Made by a program: the position numbers and the translations under genes. This document shows, piece after piece, positions 1-5,355 of a stretch of 7,187 bases of DNA; the stretch's first letter is position 1, and each line of letters begins with the position of its first letter. Under the pieces are notes generated by a model. That model searched no databases, was not told where the DNA came from, and saw nothing but the letters and a program-made list of their open reading frames with translations. Source of the stretch: Maritimibacter sp. (GTDB lineage: Bacteria > Pseudomonadota > Alphaproteobacteria > Rhodobacterales > Rhodobacteraceae); NCBI GenBank assembly GCA_020441225.1, contig JAGRMP010000323.1, positions 1 through 7,187 of the forward strand, written 5' to 3'.

Positions 1-131
1 TCGGGCAGGGTGCGGGCGAGGCGGGCGAGCTGGTGGCGCGCCCACCAGGCGGCCGGCACCATGCCGATCTCGCGCCCGAGCCGGGTCTTGGACCGCCCGG
101 CGACGGGGGCCTTGACCATGATCGCGAGCAC
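1..131 (-). CDS. DUF2064 / TIGR04282-family transferase-like protein, 3' part cut by window edge
   Basis: Only the N-terminal ~43 residues are in the window; the gene continues past position 1. Reading the minus strand from a GTG at 131 gives a hydrophobic first strand (VLAIM) followed by VKAPVAGRSKTRLG and then REIGMVPAAWW. The VKxPxxGRxKTRLG loop is the hallmark of the DUF2064 family (TIGR04282, 'rSAM/selenodomain-associated transferase 1'), which has a nucleotide-diphospho-sugar transferase fold with the loop at the presumed nucleotide site. The substrate is not known. The start is uncertain: ATG at 119 would cut off the first beta strand, and GTG at 176 is in frame but adds a non-conserved stretch. 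None of the three has a clear Shine-Dalgarno. The frame stays open further upstream, so the start rests on family resemblance alone. It lies downstream of dapE on the same strand, 130 bases away, and may be co-transcribed with it. Confidence 0.72.
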   Translation of the reverse strand, partial: MLAIMVKAPVAGRSKTRLGREIGMVPAAWWARHQLARLARTLP

Positions 132-261
132 CGGTCGCCGCCGGATTGTGTCACAGAGCCAAAGCGGATGAGTCACGGTGTGAGTCTCACGGATGTGATA
201 CGGATTTCTCCAATCAAGTAGCACATTTCGAACGCACCCGATTTGGCGGACACCGCAAGAT
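132..261. other. Intergenic gap between dapE and the DUF2064 gene
   Basis: No gene is seen here. Visible structure consists of short palindromes: TGTGTCACA at 147-155, GTGAGTCTCAC at 180-190, and a small stem GCGG-ACA-CCGC at 246-256 just beyond the dapE stop codon. The last has no following T run on the minus strand, so it is not a convincing intrinsic terminator. A near-repeat, TGAGTCACGG (169-178) and TGAGTCTCACGG (181-192), overlaps the second palindrome. These could be an operator for the DUF2064 gene, but each is short enough to occur by chance. No good sigma-70 promoter pair was found on the minus strand. Confidence 0.4.
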
Positions 262-1407
262 TCAGGCGAAATAGTCTCGCATGATGCGGGTGTAGACCCG
301 CTTGAGCTGGTGAATCTGGTCGATCTCGACCCGCTCATCGACGGCATGCATCGTCTTGCCCACAAGGCCGAATTCGACCACCGGGCAATGGTCCTTGACG
401 AAGCGCGCGTCGGAGGTGCCGCCGGTCGTGGAGAGCTCGGGCGTGACACCGGTCTCGGCCTTGACACAGGCCGCGACCAGGTCGGACAGATCGCCCGGCG
501 GGGTGAGGAAACTTTCGCCCGTGAGCTTGACCGCCATGTCCATCTCGATCCCGGTCTCGCCTGCGACCTTCTCCATCTCTTCGCGCAACCAGGCCTCGAG
601 CCCGGCCGCATCATGGGCGTCGTTGAACCGGATGTTGACCGTCGCACGGCACGCGGCCGGGATCACGTTGGTCGCCGGGTTGCCGGTGTCGATCGTGGTG
701 ACGGCAAGGGTAGAGGCGTCGAAATGATCGGTGCCCTCGTCGAGCACATGGGCGTCGAGGCGGGCCATAAGCCGGGCGAGCGCGGGGACCGGGTTTTTCG
801 CCCGGTGCGGATAGGCGGAATGCCCCTGCACGCCGCGGGCAGTGAAGAACGCGCTGAGCGACCCGCGCCGGCCGATCTTCATCATCTCGCCCATGTGGTT
901 GGGGCTGGTCGGCTCGCCGACCACACAGGCGGTCATCTGCTCGCCGTTGGCCGCCATCCAGTCGAGGAGCGCCGCCGTGCCGTCGGTCGCGTCGCCCTCC
1001 TCGTCGCCGGTGATCGTGAGGATCAGCGCCGCATCGTCCGGCGCCTCCGCCACGAAATCCACCGCGGCCGCGACCCAGGCCGCCACGCCCGATTTCATGT
1101 CGGTCGCGCCGCGGCCCCAGAGATAGCCGTCCTTTTCCTCGCCTCCGAAGGGCGGCACGCTCCAGTCGCCGGTATTGCCCACGGGCACGACATCGGTATG
1201 GCCGTTGAAACCGAGGGTGCGGTTGGCCCCCTTGCGCCCGTAGCGCGCGAACAGGTTCGATACGCCGCCCCGGTCGACCCGGGTGCAGGTGAACCCGGCA
1301 TCGGTCAGGATCTCTTCGAGCAACACCAGCGCGCCGCCTTCCTCGGGCGTGACGGAGGGGCATTGCACCAGGCGCCGGGTCAGCGCAACGGGATCGGTTT
1401 CGGCCAT
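262..1407 (-). CDS. dapE: Succinyl-diaminopimelate desuccinylase DapE
   Basis: A 381-residue M20-family zinc peptidase. DapE hydrolyses N-succinyl-LL-2,6-diaminopimelate to LL-diaminopimelate and succinate in the cytoplasm, in the succinylase branch of lysine and peptidoglycan-precursor synthesis. The catalytic set is complete by comparison with the Haemophilus enzyme. Zinc ligands are H70 (GFNGHTD), bridging D103 (RGATDMKSG), E137 (GDEEG), E165 (VVGEPTS) and H354 (KTMHAVDE). E136 is the general base, and H196 in VQGHSAYPH lies in the dimerisation lid that completes the active site. The [11 protein letters not shown] segment (326-336) is the family's substrate-contact loop. Length and domain order are normal. 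The ATG at 1407 is preceded by AAAGGAG about six bases upstream, which fixes the start. It has a probable promoter at 1433-1461, giving a short leader, and is divergent from the Hint-domain gene. The family call is secure; general M20 paralogues are less likely because the DapE-specific motifs are intact. Confidence 0.96.
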   Translation of the reverse strand: MAETDPVALTRRLVQCPSVTPEEGGALVLLEEILTDAGFTCTRVDRGGVSNLFARYGRKGANRTLGFNGHTDVVPVGNTGDWSVPPFGGEEKDGYLWGRGATDMKSGVAAWVAAAVDFVAEAPDDAALILTITGDEEGDATDGTAALLDWMAANGEQMTACVVGEPTSPNHMGEMMKIGRRGSLSAFFTARGVQGHSAYPHRAKNPVPALARLMARLDAHVLDEGTDHFDASTLAVTTIDTGNPATNVIPAACRATVNIRFNDAHDAAGLEAWLREEMEKVAGETGIEMDMAVKLTGESFLTPPGDLSDLVAACVKAETGVTPELSTTGGTSDARFVKDHCPVVEFGLVGKTMHAVDERVEIDQIHQLKRVYTRIMRDYFA

Positions 1408-1432
1408 GGACAGCTCCTTTGCGAGTCAGGCC

Positions 1433-1461
1433 CTGATACATCGGCCCCGCGCCCCCGGCAA
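1433..1461 (-). promoter_or_regulatory. Probable sigma-70 promoter of dapE
   Basis: Read on the minus strand, TTGCCG (1461-1456) is separated by exactly 17 bases from TATCAG (1438-1433). Each hexamer matches its consensus at four of six positions, which is usual for alphaproteobacterial housekeeping promoters. Transcription would begin near 1426, leaving about 19 untranslated bases that contain the dapE ribosome-binding site. Assigned by eye; no transcription data. Confidence 0.42.
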
Positions 1462-1540
1462 ATGGGCAGCGTGGGACGAAGCGGATGTGGCGGGGCTGCG
1501 ACAGCCGCGGGCCGAGGACGCGGCAATCGGATTTATGGGA

Positions 1541-1569
1541 TTCACAAAACGAACATTTCCGACCATAGT
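1541..1569 (+). promoter_or_regulatory. Possible promoter for the Hint-domain gene
   Basis: TTCACA (five of six to the -35 consensus), a 17-base spacer, then CATAGT (four of six to the -10 consensus). It lies in the locally AT-richer patch of the divergent gap, about 240 bases before the ATG. The distance is long, so a nearer unrecognised promoter is possible. Confidence 0.25.
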
Positions 1570-1784
1570 GGCGGCGATATAACAAGAACCCCGAGGCAGG
1601 GTGCGTGGACGAGACCGGGACAACCCGGCAGTCTTCGCGGAGCGGTATCCAGATATTCGGCGGCCCCGGCGGCAGCCGAGATGGCTTGCGCACCCGTCTC
1701 GATCGGAGGCAGGCAGATGGCAGGCGCATGCGGACCCCAGCGGTCACACCATTCCGCAATCCCGACGGGCGGCCCCACGCCCGA

Positions 1785-1798
1785 CCGGCTGCAGCCGG
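1785..1798. repeat. 14-bp perfect palindrome abutting the Hint gene's ribosome-binding site
   Basis: CCGGCTGCAGCCGG is self-complementary over all 14 bases. In RNA it can fold as a 5-bp stem (CCGGC/GCCGG) with a TGCA loop. Its last two bases are also the first two of the GGGGAGGG ribosome-binding tract at 1797-1804. It could act as a DNA operator or a small RNA hairpin that modulates translation. No protein binding is known, and it may be chance in GC-rich sequence. Confidence 0.4.
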
Positions 1799-1804
1799 GG
1801 AGGG
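1797..1804 (+). promoter_or_regulatory. Ribosome-binding site selecting ATG 1809
   Basis: GGGGAGGG contains the core GGAGG at 1799-1803, five bases before ATG 1809. It is the strongest Shine-Dalgarno in the plus-strand block and is the main reason to prefer ATG 1809 over the in-frame GTG at 1605. Confidence 0.7.
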
Positions 1805-1808
1805 TCGC

Positions 1809-2912
1809 ATGAGCTGGATCGCGCTGACCGATTTGTCGAACCCGGCTTTCAACATCCGCGGCATCGGGGTGCCGCGCAACGCGCCGCGCGCCCGCGGGCC
1901 CATGGAGCGCCACGAAATCCTGCCGCGCGGCTCCATGGTGATCGAGTTCCGGGCCAACGTGAAACCTGACCGGCCCCTCGCCCTGCTCACCTTCCAGCGC
2001 GACTTTGAATGGCTGCGCGAACTGCGGGTCGGGGTCGAGGCCAGTGGACGCGTGACGGTCGAAGTCGGCCAGGGCCAGGCGCAGTCGCTGGCCGTGGTCG
2101 ATATGCCGCCGCCGCCGCGCGAGGCGCGCATGCGGCTCACCTACGCCTGGCACGCGCCGCAACGGGTCTCGCGGCTGACCGTTGAACTGATCGACGAGGG
2201 CCGGATCTACCAGGCCAACGGCTACGATCCCCTGCCGCTGCCGGCGGCAGATGCCAAGGCGATCGTGCGCAACGGACGCGCGACCGCGATCTCGAAGAAC
2301 GTCGATTACATCGCATTTTCAGATGAAATAGAGCCGATCGGCTTTGGCAACGGCATTGTCACGGGGACACCGGTCGAAACCACCGGCGGTCCGGTTCCGG
2401 TCGAGAAACTGCGCCTTGGCGACATGGTGGTCACCGCGACCGCAGGACCGCAGCCGGTGCGCTGGATCGGCAAACGCCGGGTGCCCGCGCTTGGCGGTTT
2501 CTGCCCGGTGCGGGTCCGCGCCCCGTTTTTCGGCCTGAGCCGCGACATCGTGCTTTCGCCCGCGCACCGGGTGCGCCTCGGTGTCGCCGAAGCTGAATAC
2601 ATGCTGGGTGAAGATGAGGTGCTGATGCCCGCGGGCCGGCTTGTCGATGGCCGCCATGCGCTCGGCGAAACCCGGCACCGGCTGGTGACCTATCACCAGA
2701 TCCTGCTCGACGTGCACGATTGCCTGCTGCATGACGGTCTCTGGGCCGAGAGCCTGTTCGCCGGCACCATCGTGCGGCAACCGGAGATGGTGCAGAGCAC
2801 CGTGCTTGCGGAAATGCCGATCTCGGCAATCCCGGTCCACCGTGCCTTTTCGCGCACCCGGCTCACCGATTTCGAGACCCGCAACCTCGTGGCCGCGTTC
2901 GCCACCGGTTGA
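1809..2912 (+). CDS. Hint_2-domain protein (intein/hedgehog-type fold), no N-terminal cysteine
   Basis: 367 residues from ATG 1809. Residues 1-~165 form a beta-rich domain beginning SWIALTDLSNPAFNIRG. Such N-terminal domains are seen, from memory, in Rhodobacteraceae Hint proteins and may be lectin-like; no function is known. Residues ~182-320 match Hint_2 (PF13403): GTPVETTGGPVPVEKLRLGD (186-205), PVRWIG (216-221), the B-block-like LSPAHRV (249-255, with H253), and a tail YHQILLDVHD...GLWAESLFAG (295-319). Canonical members start this domain with Cys four residues before the GT pair. Here that position is Gly182 (GIVTGT), so the usual thioester-forming nucleophile is absent and self-cleavage is doubtful. 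No signal peptide is visible. It is divergent from dapE and 59 bases upstream of the receptor-like gene. A longer product from GTG 1605 (435 residues) is open but unlikely, since its extra residues look untranslated and lack a good ribosome-binding site. Confidence 0.83.
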   Translation: MSWIALTDLSNPAFNIRGIGVPRNAPRARGPMERHEILPRGSMVIEFRANVKPDRPLALLTFQRDFEWLRELRVGVEASGRVTVEVGQGQAQSLAVVDMPPPPREARMRLTYAWHAPQRVSRLTVELIDEGRIYQANGYDPLPLPAADAKAIVRNGRATAISKNVDYIAFSDEIEPIGFGNGIVTGTPVETTGGPVPVEKLRLGDMVVTATAGPQPVRWIGKRRVPALGGFCPVRVRAPFFGLSRDIVLSPAHRVRLGVAEAEYMLGEDEVLMPAGRLVDGRHALGETRHRLVTYHQILLDVHDCLLHDGLWAESLFAGTIVRQPEMVQSTVLAEMPISAIPVHRAFSRTRLTDFETRNLVAAFATG

Positions 2913-2914
2913 CA

Positions 2915-2943
2915 TTGCCCCCACCTCCGCCGGGTGTCATAAT
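2915..2943 (+). promoter_or_regulatory. Probable promoter of the glutamate-receptor-like gene
   Basis: TTGCCC (2915-2920), a 17-base spacer, then CATAAT (2938-2943). The -10 matches five of six consensus bases and sits in a short AT-rich patch that stands out locally. It begins two bases after the Hint gene's stop codon. Expected transcription start is near 2950, which would leave almost no leader for ATG 2954 and about 22 bases for ATG 2972. The receptor-like gene could therefore be expressed independently of the Hint gene. Confidence 0.45.
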
Positions 2944-2971
2944 TCGAACGGCAATGAGCACGGGGTACAGG

Positions 2972-4063
2972 ATGGCGAGGGGATGGATCGCCGCCTTGGC
3001 ACTGGCCATCGTTTGGCTGGGTGTTGCGGTTGGATACGCGCAGGACGCGGGCGACGGCATCGGCGCCGCGCCTGTCAGGGTGGTCACGGTCACCCGGCCG
3101 CCGTTCTCGCTGGTCGAGGAGGGCGAGGAGACCGGGTTCAGTCTCGATCTGTGGCGGGCCGTGGCGGCGGATATCGGTGTCGAAACCGAGATTACGCGGG
3201 TCGCCGGTTTTGGCGAGATGCTCGGCATGGTGCAGGCCGGCGATGCCGATGCGGCGGTCGCCAATATCTCGATCACCGCGGAGCGAGAAGCGGTGATGGA
3301 CTTCACCCAGCCGATCTTCGAGGCCGGGATCGGCATCATGGTCCCCGCGCGCGAAAGGGCCAGGTCCAGCATCATCGGTCTTCTGTTTTCCCGCGACCTG
3401 CTCATTGCGGTTGCTGCCGCCTTTGGCCTCCTGTTCGGCGCGGGCATGCTGATGTGGCTGTTCGAACGTCGCCGCCAACCCTATTTCGACCACAATGCGC
3501 GCGGGGCGCTGTTCCCGGCGTTCTGGTGGGCGCTCAACCTGGTGGTCAACGGCGGTTTCGAAGAACGCCAACCGCGCAGCCCGGCGGGTCGGGTGCTGGC
3601 GGTGATCCTGGTGATTTCGTCTCTGTTCCTGGTCTCGGTCTTCGTTGCTCGCATCACCGCCACCATGACCGTGGAGGCGATCCAGAACTCGGTCGCCTCG
3701 ATCAACGATCTTTATGGCCGTGAGGTGGGCACGATCGATGGCTCGACCGCGGCCGGCCTGCTCGACACGCGCGACATGCGGTACCGCGGGTTCGACGGGC
3801 TCGACTCGCTCATCGCAGCCTTCGAAGATCACGAGCTCGATGCGGTGGTGTTCGACGCGCCGATCCTGGCCTATTACGTCAACACCGGCGGGGACGGTAT
3901 CGGCGAGTTGGTCGGCGGTTCGGCCCTGTTTCGCGAGAACTACGGCATTGCGCTGCCCACCGGCAGCCGGCTCGCGGAACCGATCAACCAGAGCCTCCTG
4001 AAGCTGCGCGAAGACGGCACTTACGAAACAATCTATCGCCGTTGGTTCGGCTCCTCCGGCTAG
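2972..4063 (+). CDS. Prokaryotic ionotropic glutamate receptor-like protein (SBP_bac_3 + TM-pore-TM)
   Basis: 363 residues from ATG 2972. A signal peptide (1-23) ends VGYA before QDA. The first half of a class-3 amino-acid-binding domain (~35-128) contains NISITAERE; T102 and R105 sit where amino-acid-binding proteins hold the ligand carboxylate. TM1 spans ~142-164, a re-entrant pore loop ~178-198 (FPAFWWALNLVVNGGFEE), and TM2 ~207-229. The second half of the binding domain (~238-360) has GTIDGST (253-259) and D295 (AVVFDAP), the usual amino-group contact. This split layout is that of GluR0-type receptors: the periplasmic ligand domain gates an ion pore. TM2 runs into SVFVARITATMTVE, which aligns without gaps to the eukaryotic SYTANLAAF region. 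The potassium filter TVGYGD is replaced by NGGFEE, so selectivity, or channel function at all, is uncertain. It could instead be a membrane-anchored sensor. An in-frame ATG at 2954 adds six residues; 2972 fits the signal peptide and the CGGGG at 2961-2965 better. Confidence 0.85.
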   Translation: MARGWIAALALAIVWLGVAVGYAQDAGDGIGAAPVRVVTVTRPPFSLVEEGEETGFSLDLWRAVAADIGVETEITRVAGFGEMLGMVQAGDADAAVANISITAEREAVMDFTQPIFEAGIGIMVPARERARSSIIGLLFSRDLLIAVAAAFGLLFGAGMLMWLFERRRQPYFDHNARGALFPAFWWALNLVVNGGFEERQPRSPAGRVLAVILVISSLFLVSVFVARITATMTVEAIQNSVASINDLYGREVGTIDGSTAAGLLDTRDMRYRGFDGLDSLIAAFEDHELDAVVFDAPILAYYVNTGGDGIGELVGGSALFRENYGIALPTGSRLAEPINQSLLKLREDGTYETIYRRWFGSSG

Positions 4064-4068
4064 ACGTA

Positions 4069-4093
4069 GCGCATCGGGCCTGTCAGGCTGCGC
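4069..4093 (+). terminator. Weak imperfect hairpin after the receptor-like gene
   Basis: GCGCA (4069-4073) pairs with TGCGC (4089-4093), and inside GCC-TGTCA-GGC (4078-4088) forms a small stem, with TCGG (4074-4077) bulged. A four-T run appears only at 4101-4104, eight bases beyond the stem, so this is not a standard intrinsic terminator. It may be a weak attenuator between this gene and the lipoprotein gene, or nothing. Confidence 0.2.
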
Positions 4094-4119
4094 GAAACCA
4101 TTTTGCCACGGAGCCCCCC

Positions 4120-4698
4120 ATGCACAGACTTCGCCCCCTCGCGGCGCTTTTGTTTACCGTCCCGCTCGCGGCCTGTTTCGACGCCGAGATGTCGCTGTCC
4201 TTTCCGGACGAAAACACCGCGCAAGCGACCATGGTGATGATCGCCTCGGCGGATTTCTACGAGATGGCCTCGACCGGCGGTGAGCCCTTCTGCGAGGAGG
4301 GGGTCGAGGCGCAGTTGGACGACGGCCGTTACAGCTGCACCCAGACCTTCAGCGGCACCATCGACGAAGCGATCAACGATCCCGACATCGGCGAGGGGAT
4401 GACCATCGAACGCCGCGACGGCGGGCTCCTGTTCGTGTCCTTCGACCTTGAAGAGGTCACCGCCGATCTCGAACCGCCTGAGGAAGCCGGCGGCGAAGAG
4501 ATGATGGCGATGATGGCCGAAGCCTTTGCCGGCCATGCGATCACCATGAACATCTCCGGCAGCGAGATCGTCGAAACCAACGGCACGCTTTCGGCCGACG
4601 GCAAGACCGCCAGCTTTTCGATCCCGCTCGACGGGCTGATCACCGGCGCGACGACGCTGCCCGCCGGCTTCGACGTGCTTCTGCGCCCCGGGAGTTGA
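4120..4698 (+). CDS. Small predicted lipoprotein of unknown function
   Basis: 192 residues from ATG 4120, chosen because GGAG lies six bases upstream and the product then begins with a clean lipoprotein signal: RLRPL, a hydrophobic stretch, and lipobox LAAC with lipidated C19. Position +2 is Phe rather than Asp, which by the E. coli Lol rule favours the outer membrane. The mature part is acidic and looks mainly beta-stranded. C58 and C73 could form a disulfide in the periplasm. Residues 117-137 form an unusual Glu/Met-rich patch (EEAGGEEMMAMMAEAF). The pattern of an early strand, an NGTLSADGKTASFSIPL segment (154-170) and a short C-terminus loosely recalls LppM-type lipoprotein beta domains, but that is an impression. 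It lies 56 bases after the receptor-like gene on the same strand, so co-transcription is plausible. The frame is open upstream to a GTG at 4042 that overlaps the previous gene and would bury the signal peptide, so that start is rejected. Confidence 0.8.
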   Translation: MHRLRPLAALLFTVPLAACFDAEMSLSFPDENTAQATMVMIASADFYEMASTGGEPFCEEGVEAQLDDGRYSCTQTFSGTIDEAINDPDIGEGMTIERRDGGLLFVSFDLEEVTADLEPPEEAGGEEMMAMMAEAFAGHAITMNISGSEIVETNGTLSADGKTASFSIPLDGLITGATTLPAGFDVLLRPGS

Positions 4699-4707
4699 CG
4701 CGCGTCA
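4696..4707. repeat. 12-bp palindrome containing both convergent stop codons
   Basis: TGACGCGCGTCA is perfectly self-complementary. Its left TGA (4696-4698) ends the plus-strand lipoprotein gene, and its right arm, read on the minus strand, is the TGA (4707-4705) ending the NnrU-family gene. Only six bases lie between the two coding regions and no T-rich hairpin is present, so transcription from each side probably runs into the other gene. Confidence 0.6.
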
Positions 4708-5355
4708 CGGCCAGGGGCTGAACCCGATCACCGGGCCGTGCAGCAGCATCAGCCCCCACCAGAGAGCGAGACCGGCGACAGCCCGCACGAGCCCGCCGGG
4801 CGTGATTTTGACACGCCGGGGGGTGTCGGCGAGGCGCGCCCAGTCGCCGCCCAGCTGACGGCGCTTGCGCCGGTCGATCATCTTCATGCCCAGGAGGGCG
4901 AAGCCGAGGAAGGTGCCGAACAAGATCACATGCGCCAGGTCGCCGTTGGGCAGGAGATGCGCACCGGCCCAGAGTGCGATCGCGGCGAGCAGGGGATGGC
5001 GGACCCAACCGACGATTCCGGCATGGTTAGGGTCGAATTCCGCGTTGCGTGCGCCGCCGAAGGAGAGCGGGTTGGGCCGGGCCACGGCCAGCGCGATGAT
5101 GACGGCGGCGAGCGCATTGGCGCCGAAGGGCACCCAGCTTTGCCACGGCGCGCGTGGCCAGATCTCGACGTAAGGCGCGCGCCCCGCGGCGCCGATGAGC
5201 CAGGCGAGCACCGCCACCGACAGCGCGGAATAGGCGAGCGAAAACCCCCGCGCGCCGATCCGCGCCACGATCCGCGCCTTGACCGGCGGGCGCACCGGGA
5301 TCGCATGTGTGGCGAAGAAGGCCGCGAAGGCGAGGATGTATTCGAGCCAGCCCAT
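4705..5355 (-). CDS. NnrU-family integral membrane protein
   Basis: 216 residues from ATG 5355 (MGWLEYILAF). The family (PF07298) is named after NnrU of denitrifiers, required there for nitrite/nitric oxide reductase function, but many members lie outside such clusters and their reaction is not known. About six membrane segments can be read at ~4-22, 38-57, 74-92, 118-136, 140-159 and 188-206. Conserved marks are FFATHAIPVRPPVKAR near the N-terminus, LSFGGARN (97-104), and HAGIVGWVRHPLL (111-123), whose RHP resembles the isoprenylcysteine methyltransferase-like fold. It is the last gene of the minus-strand operon: the upstream HAD gene's TGA shares its A with this ATG (TGATG), and there is no strong ribosome-binding site, which points to translational coupling. 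A TTG at 5358 is in frame but unnecessary. No nir/nor genes are in the window, so a denitrification role cannot be inferred. Confidence 0.87.
   Translation of the reverse strand: MGWLEYILAFAAFFATHAIPVRPPVKARIVARIGARGFSLAYSALSVAVLAWLIGAAGRAPYVEIWPRAPWQSWVPFGANALAAVIIALAVARPNPLSFGGARNAEFDPNHAGIVGWVRHPLLAAIALWAGAHLLPNGDLAHVILFGTFLGFALLGMKMIDRRKRRQLGGDWARLADTPRRVKITPGGLVRAVAGLALWWGLMLLHGPVIGFSPWP

Larger units (their letters stand above)
1408..1808. other. 401-base divergent intergenic region between dapE and the Hint-domain gene
   Basis: No convincing gene lies here. Reading frames cross it on both strands, but their translations are rich in Arg, Pro and Gly, as in shadow frames, and lack family motifs. 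The dapE-proximal part holds the dapE promoter. For the plus-strand gene, a possible promoter is TTCACA (1541-1546), 17 bases, CATAGT (1564-1569). A separate TATAAC lies at 1578-1583 without a good -35 partner. Either would leave an unusually long leader of more than 200 bases. That leader contains a small hairpin CCGGG-ACAA-CCCGG (1615-1628), a repeated GGCAGGC near 1708-1725, and a 14-bp palindrome at 1785-1798. An in-frame GTG at 1605 could extend the Hint protein by 68 residues, but that extension looks non-coding. Confidence 0.5.

Noticed and set aside
1479..1487. AAGCGGATG shared with 162-170 as a repeated regulatory element
   Set aside because: A single 9-base match between two GC-rich regions is expected by chance and has no symmetrical or positional support.
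1615..1628. CCGGG-ACAA-CCCGG hairpin as an intrinsic terminator
   Set aside because: No T tract follows, and on neither strand does it lie at the end of a gene.
1605..1808. N-terminal extension of the Hint protein from GTG 1605
   Set aside because: The added 68 residues are Arg/Pro/Gly-rich with no motif, there is no good ribosome-binding site before 1605, and a strong one precedes ATG 1809.
310..1812. A 500-codon open frame on the plus strand, antisense to dapE and through the intergenic gap
   Set aside because: It is a GC-rich shadow: it is rich in Arg, Gly and His, has no family motif, and the opposite strand is an unmistakable complete DapE.
611..2140. A 509-codon minus-strand frame overlapping dapE and the Hint gene
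   Set aside because: Its translation is low-complexity Arg/Ser/Pro-rich and it conflicts with two well-supported genes.
2909..2914. TTGACA overlapping the Hint stop codon as the receptor gene's -35 element
   Set aside because: It is 23 bases from CATAAT, too far; TTGCCC six bases downstream gives the correct 17-base spacing.
2693..3832. A 379-codon minus-strand frame opposite the receptor-like gene
   Set aside because: Arg/Asp/His-rich shadow translation; the plus strand encodes a signal peptide, binding domain and TM segments in the right order.
4042..4119. GTG 4042 as the start of the lipoprotein gene
   Set aside because: It overlaps the receptor-like gene and would place 26 charged residues before an otherwise ideal lipoprotein signal; ATG 4120 has GGAG at correct spacing.
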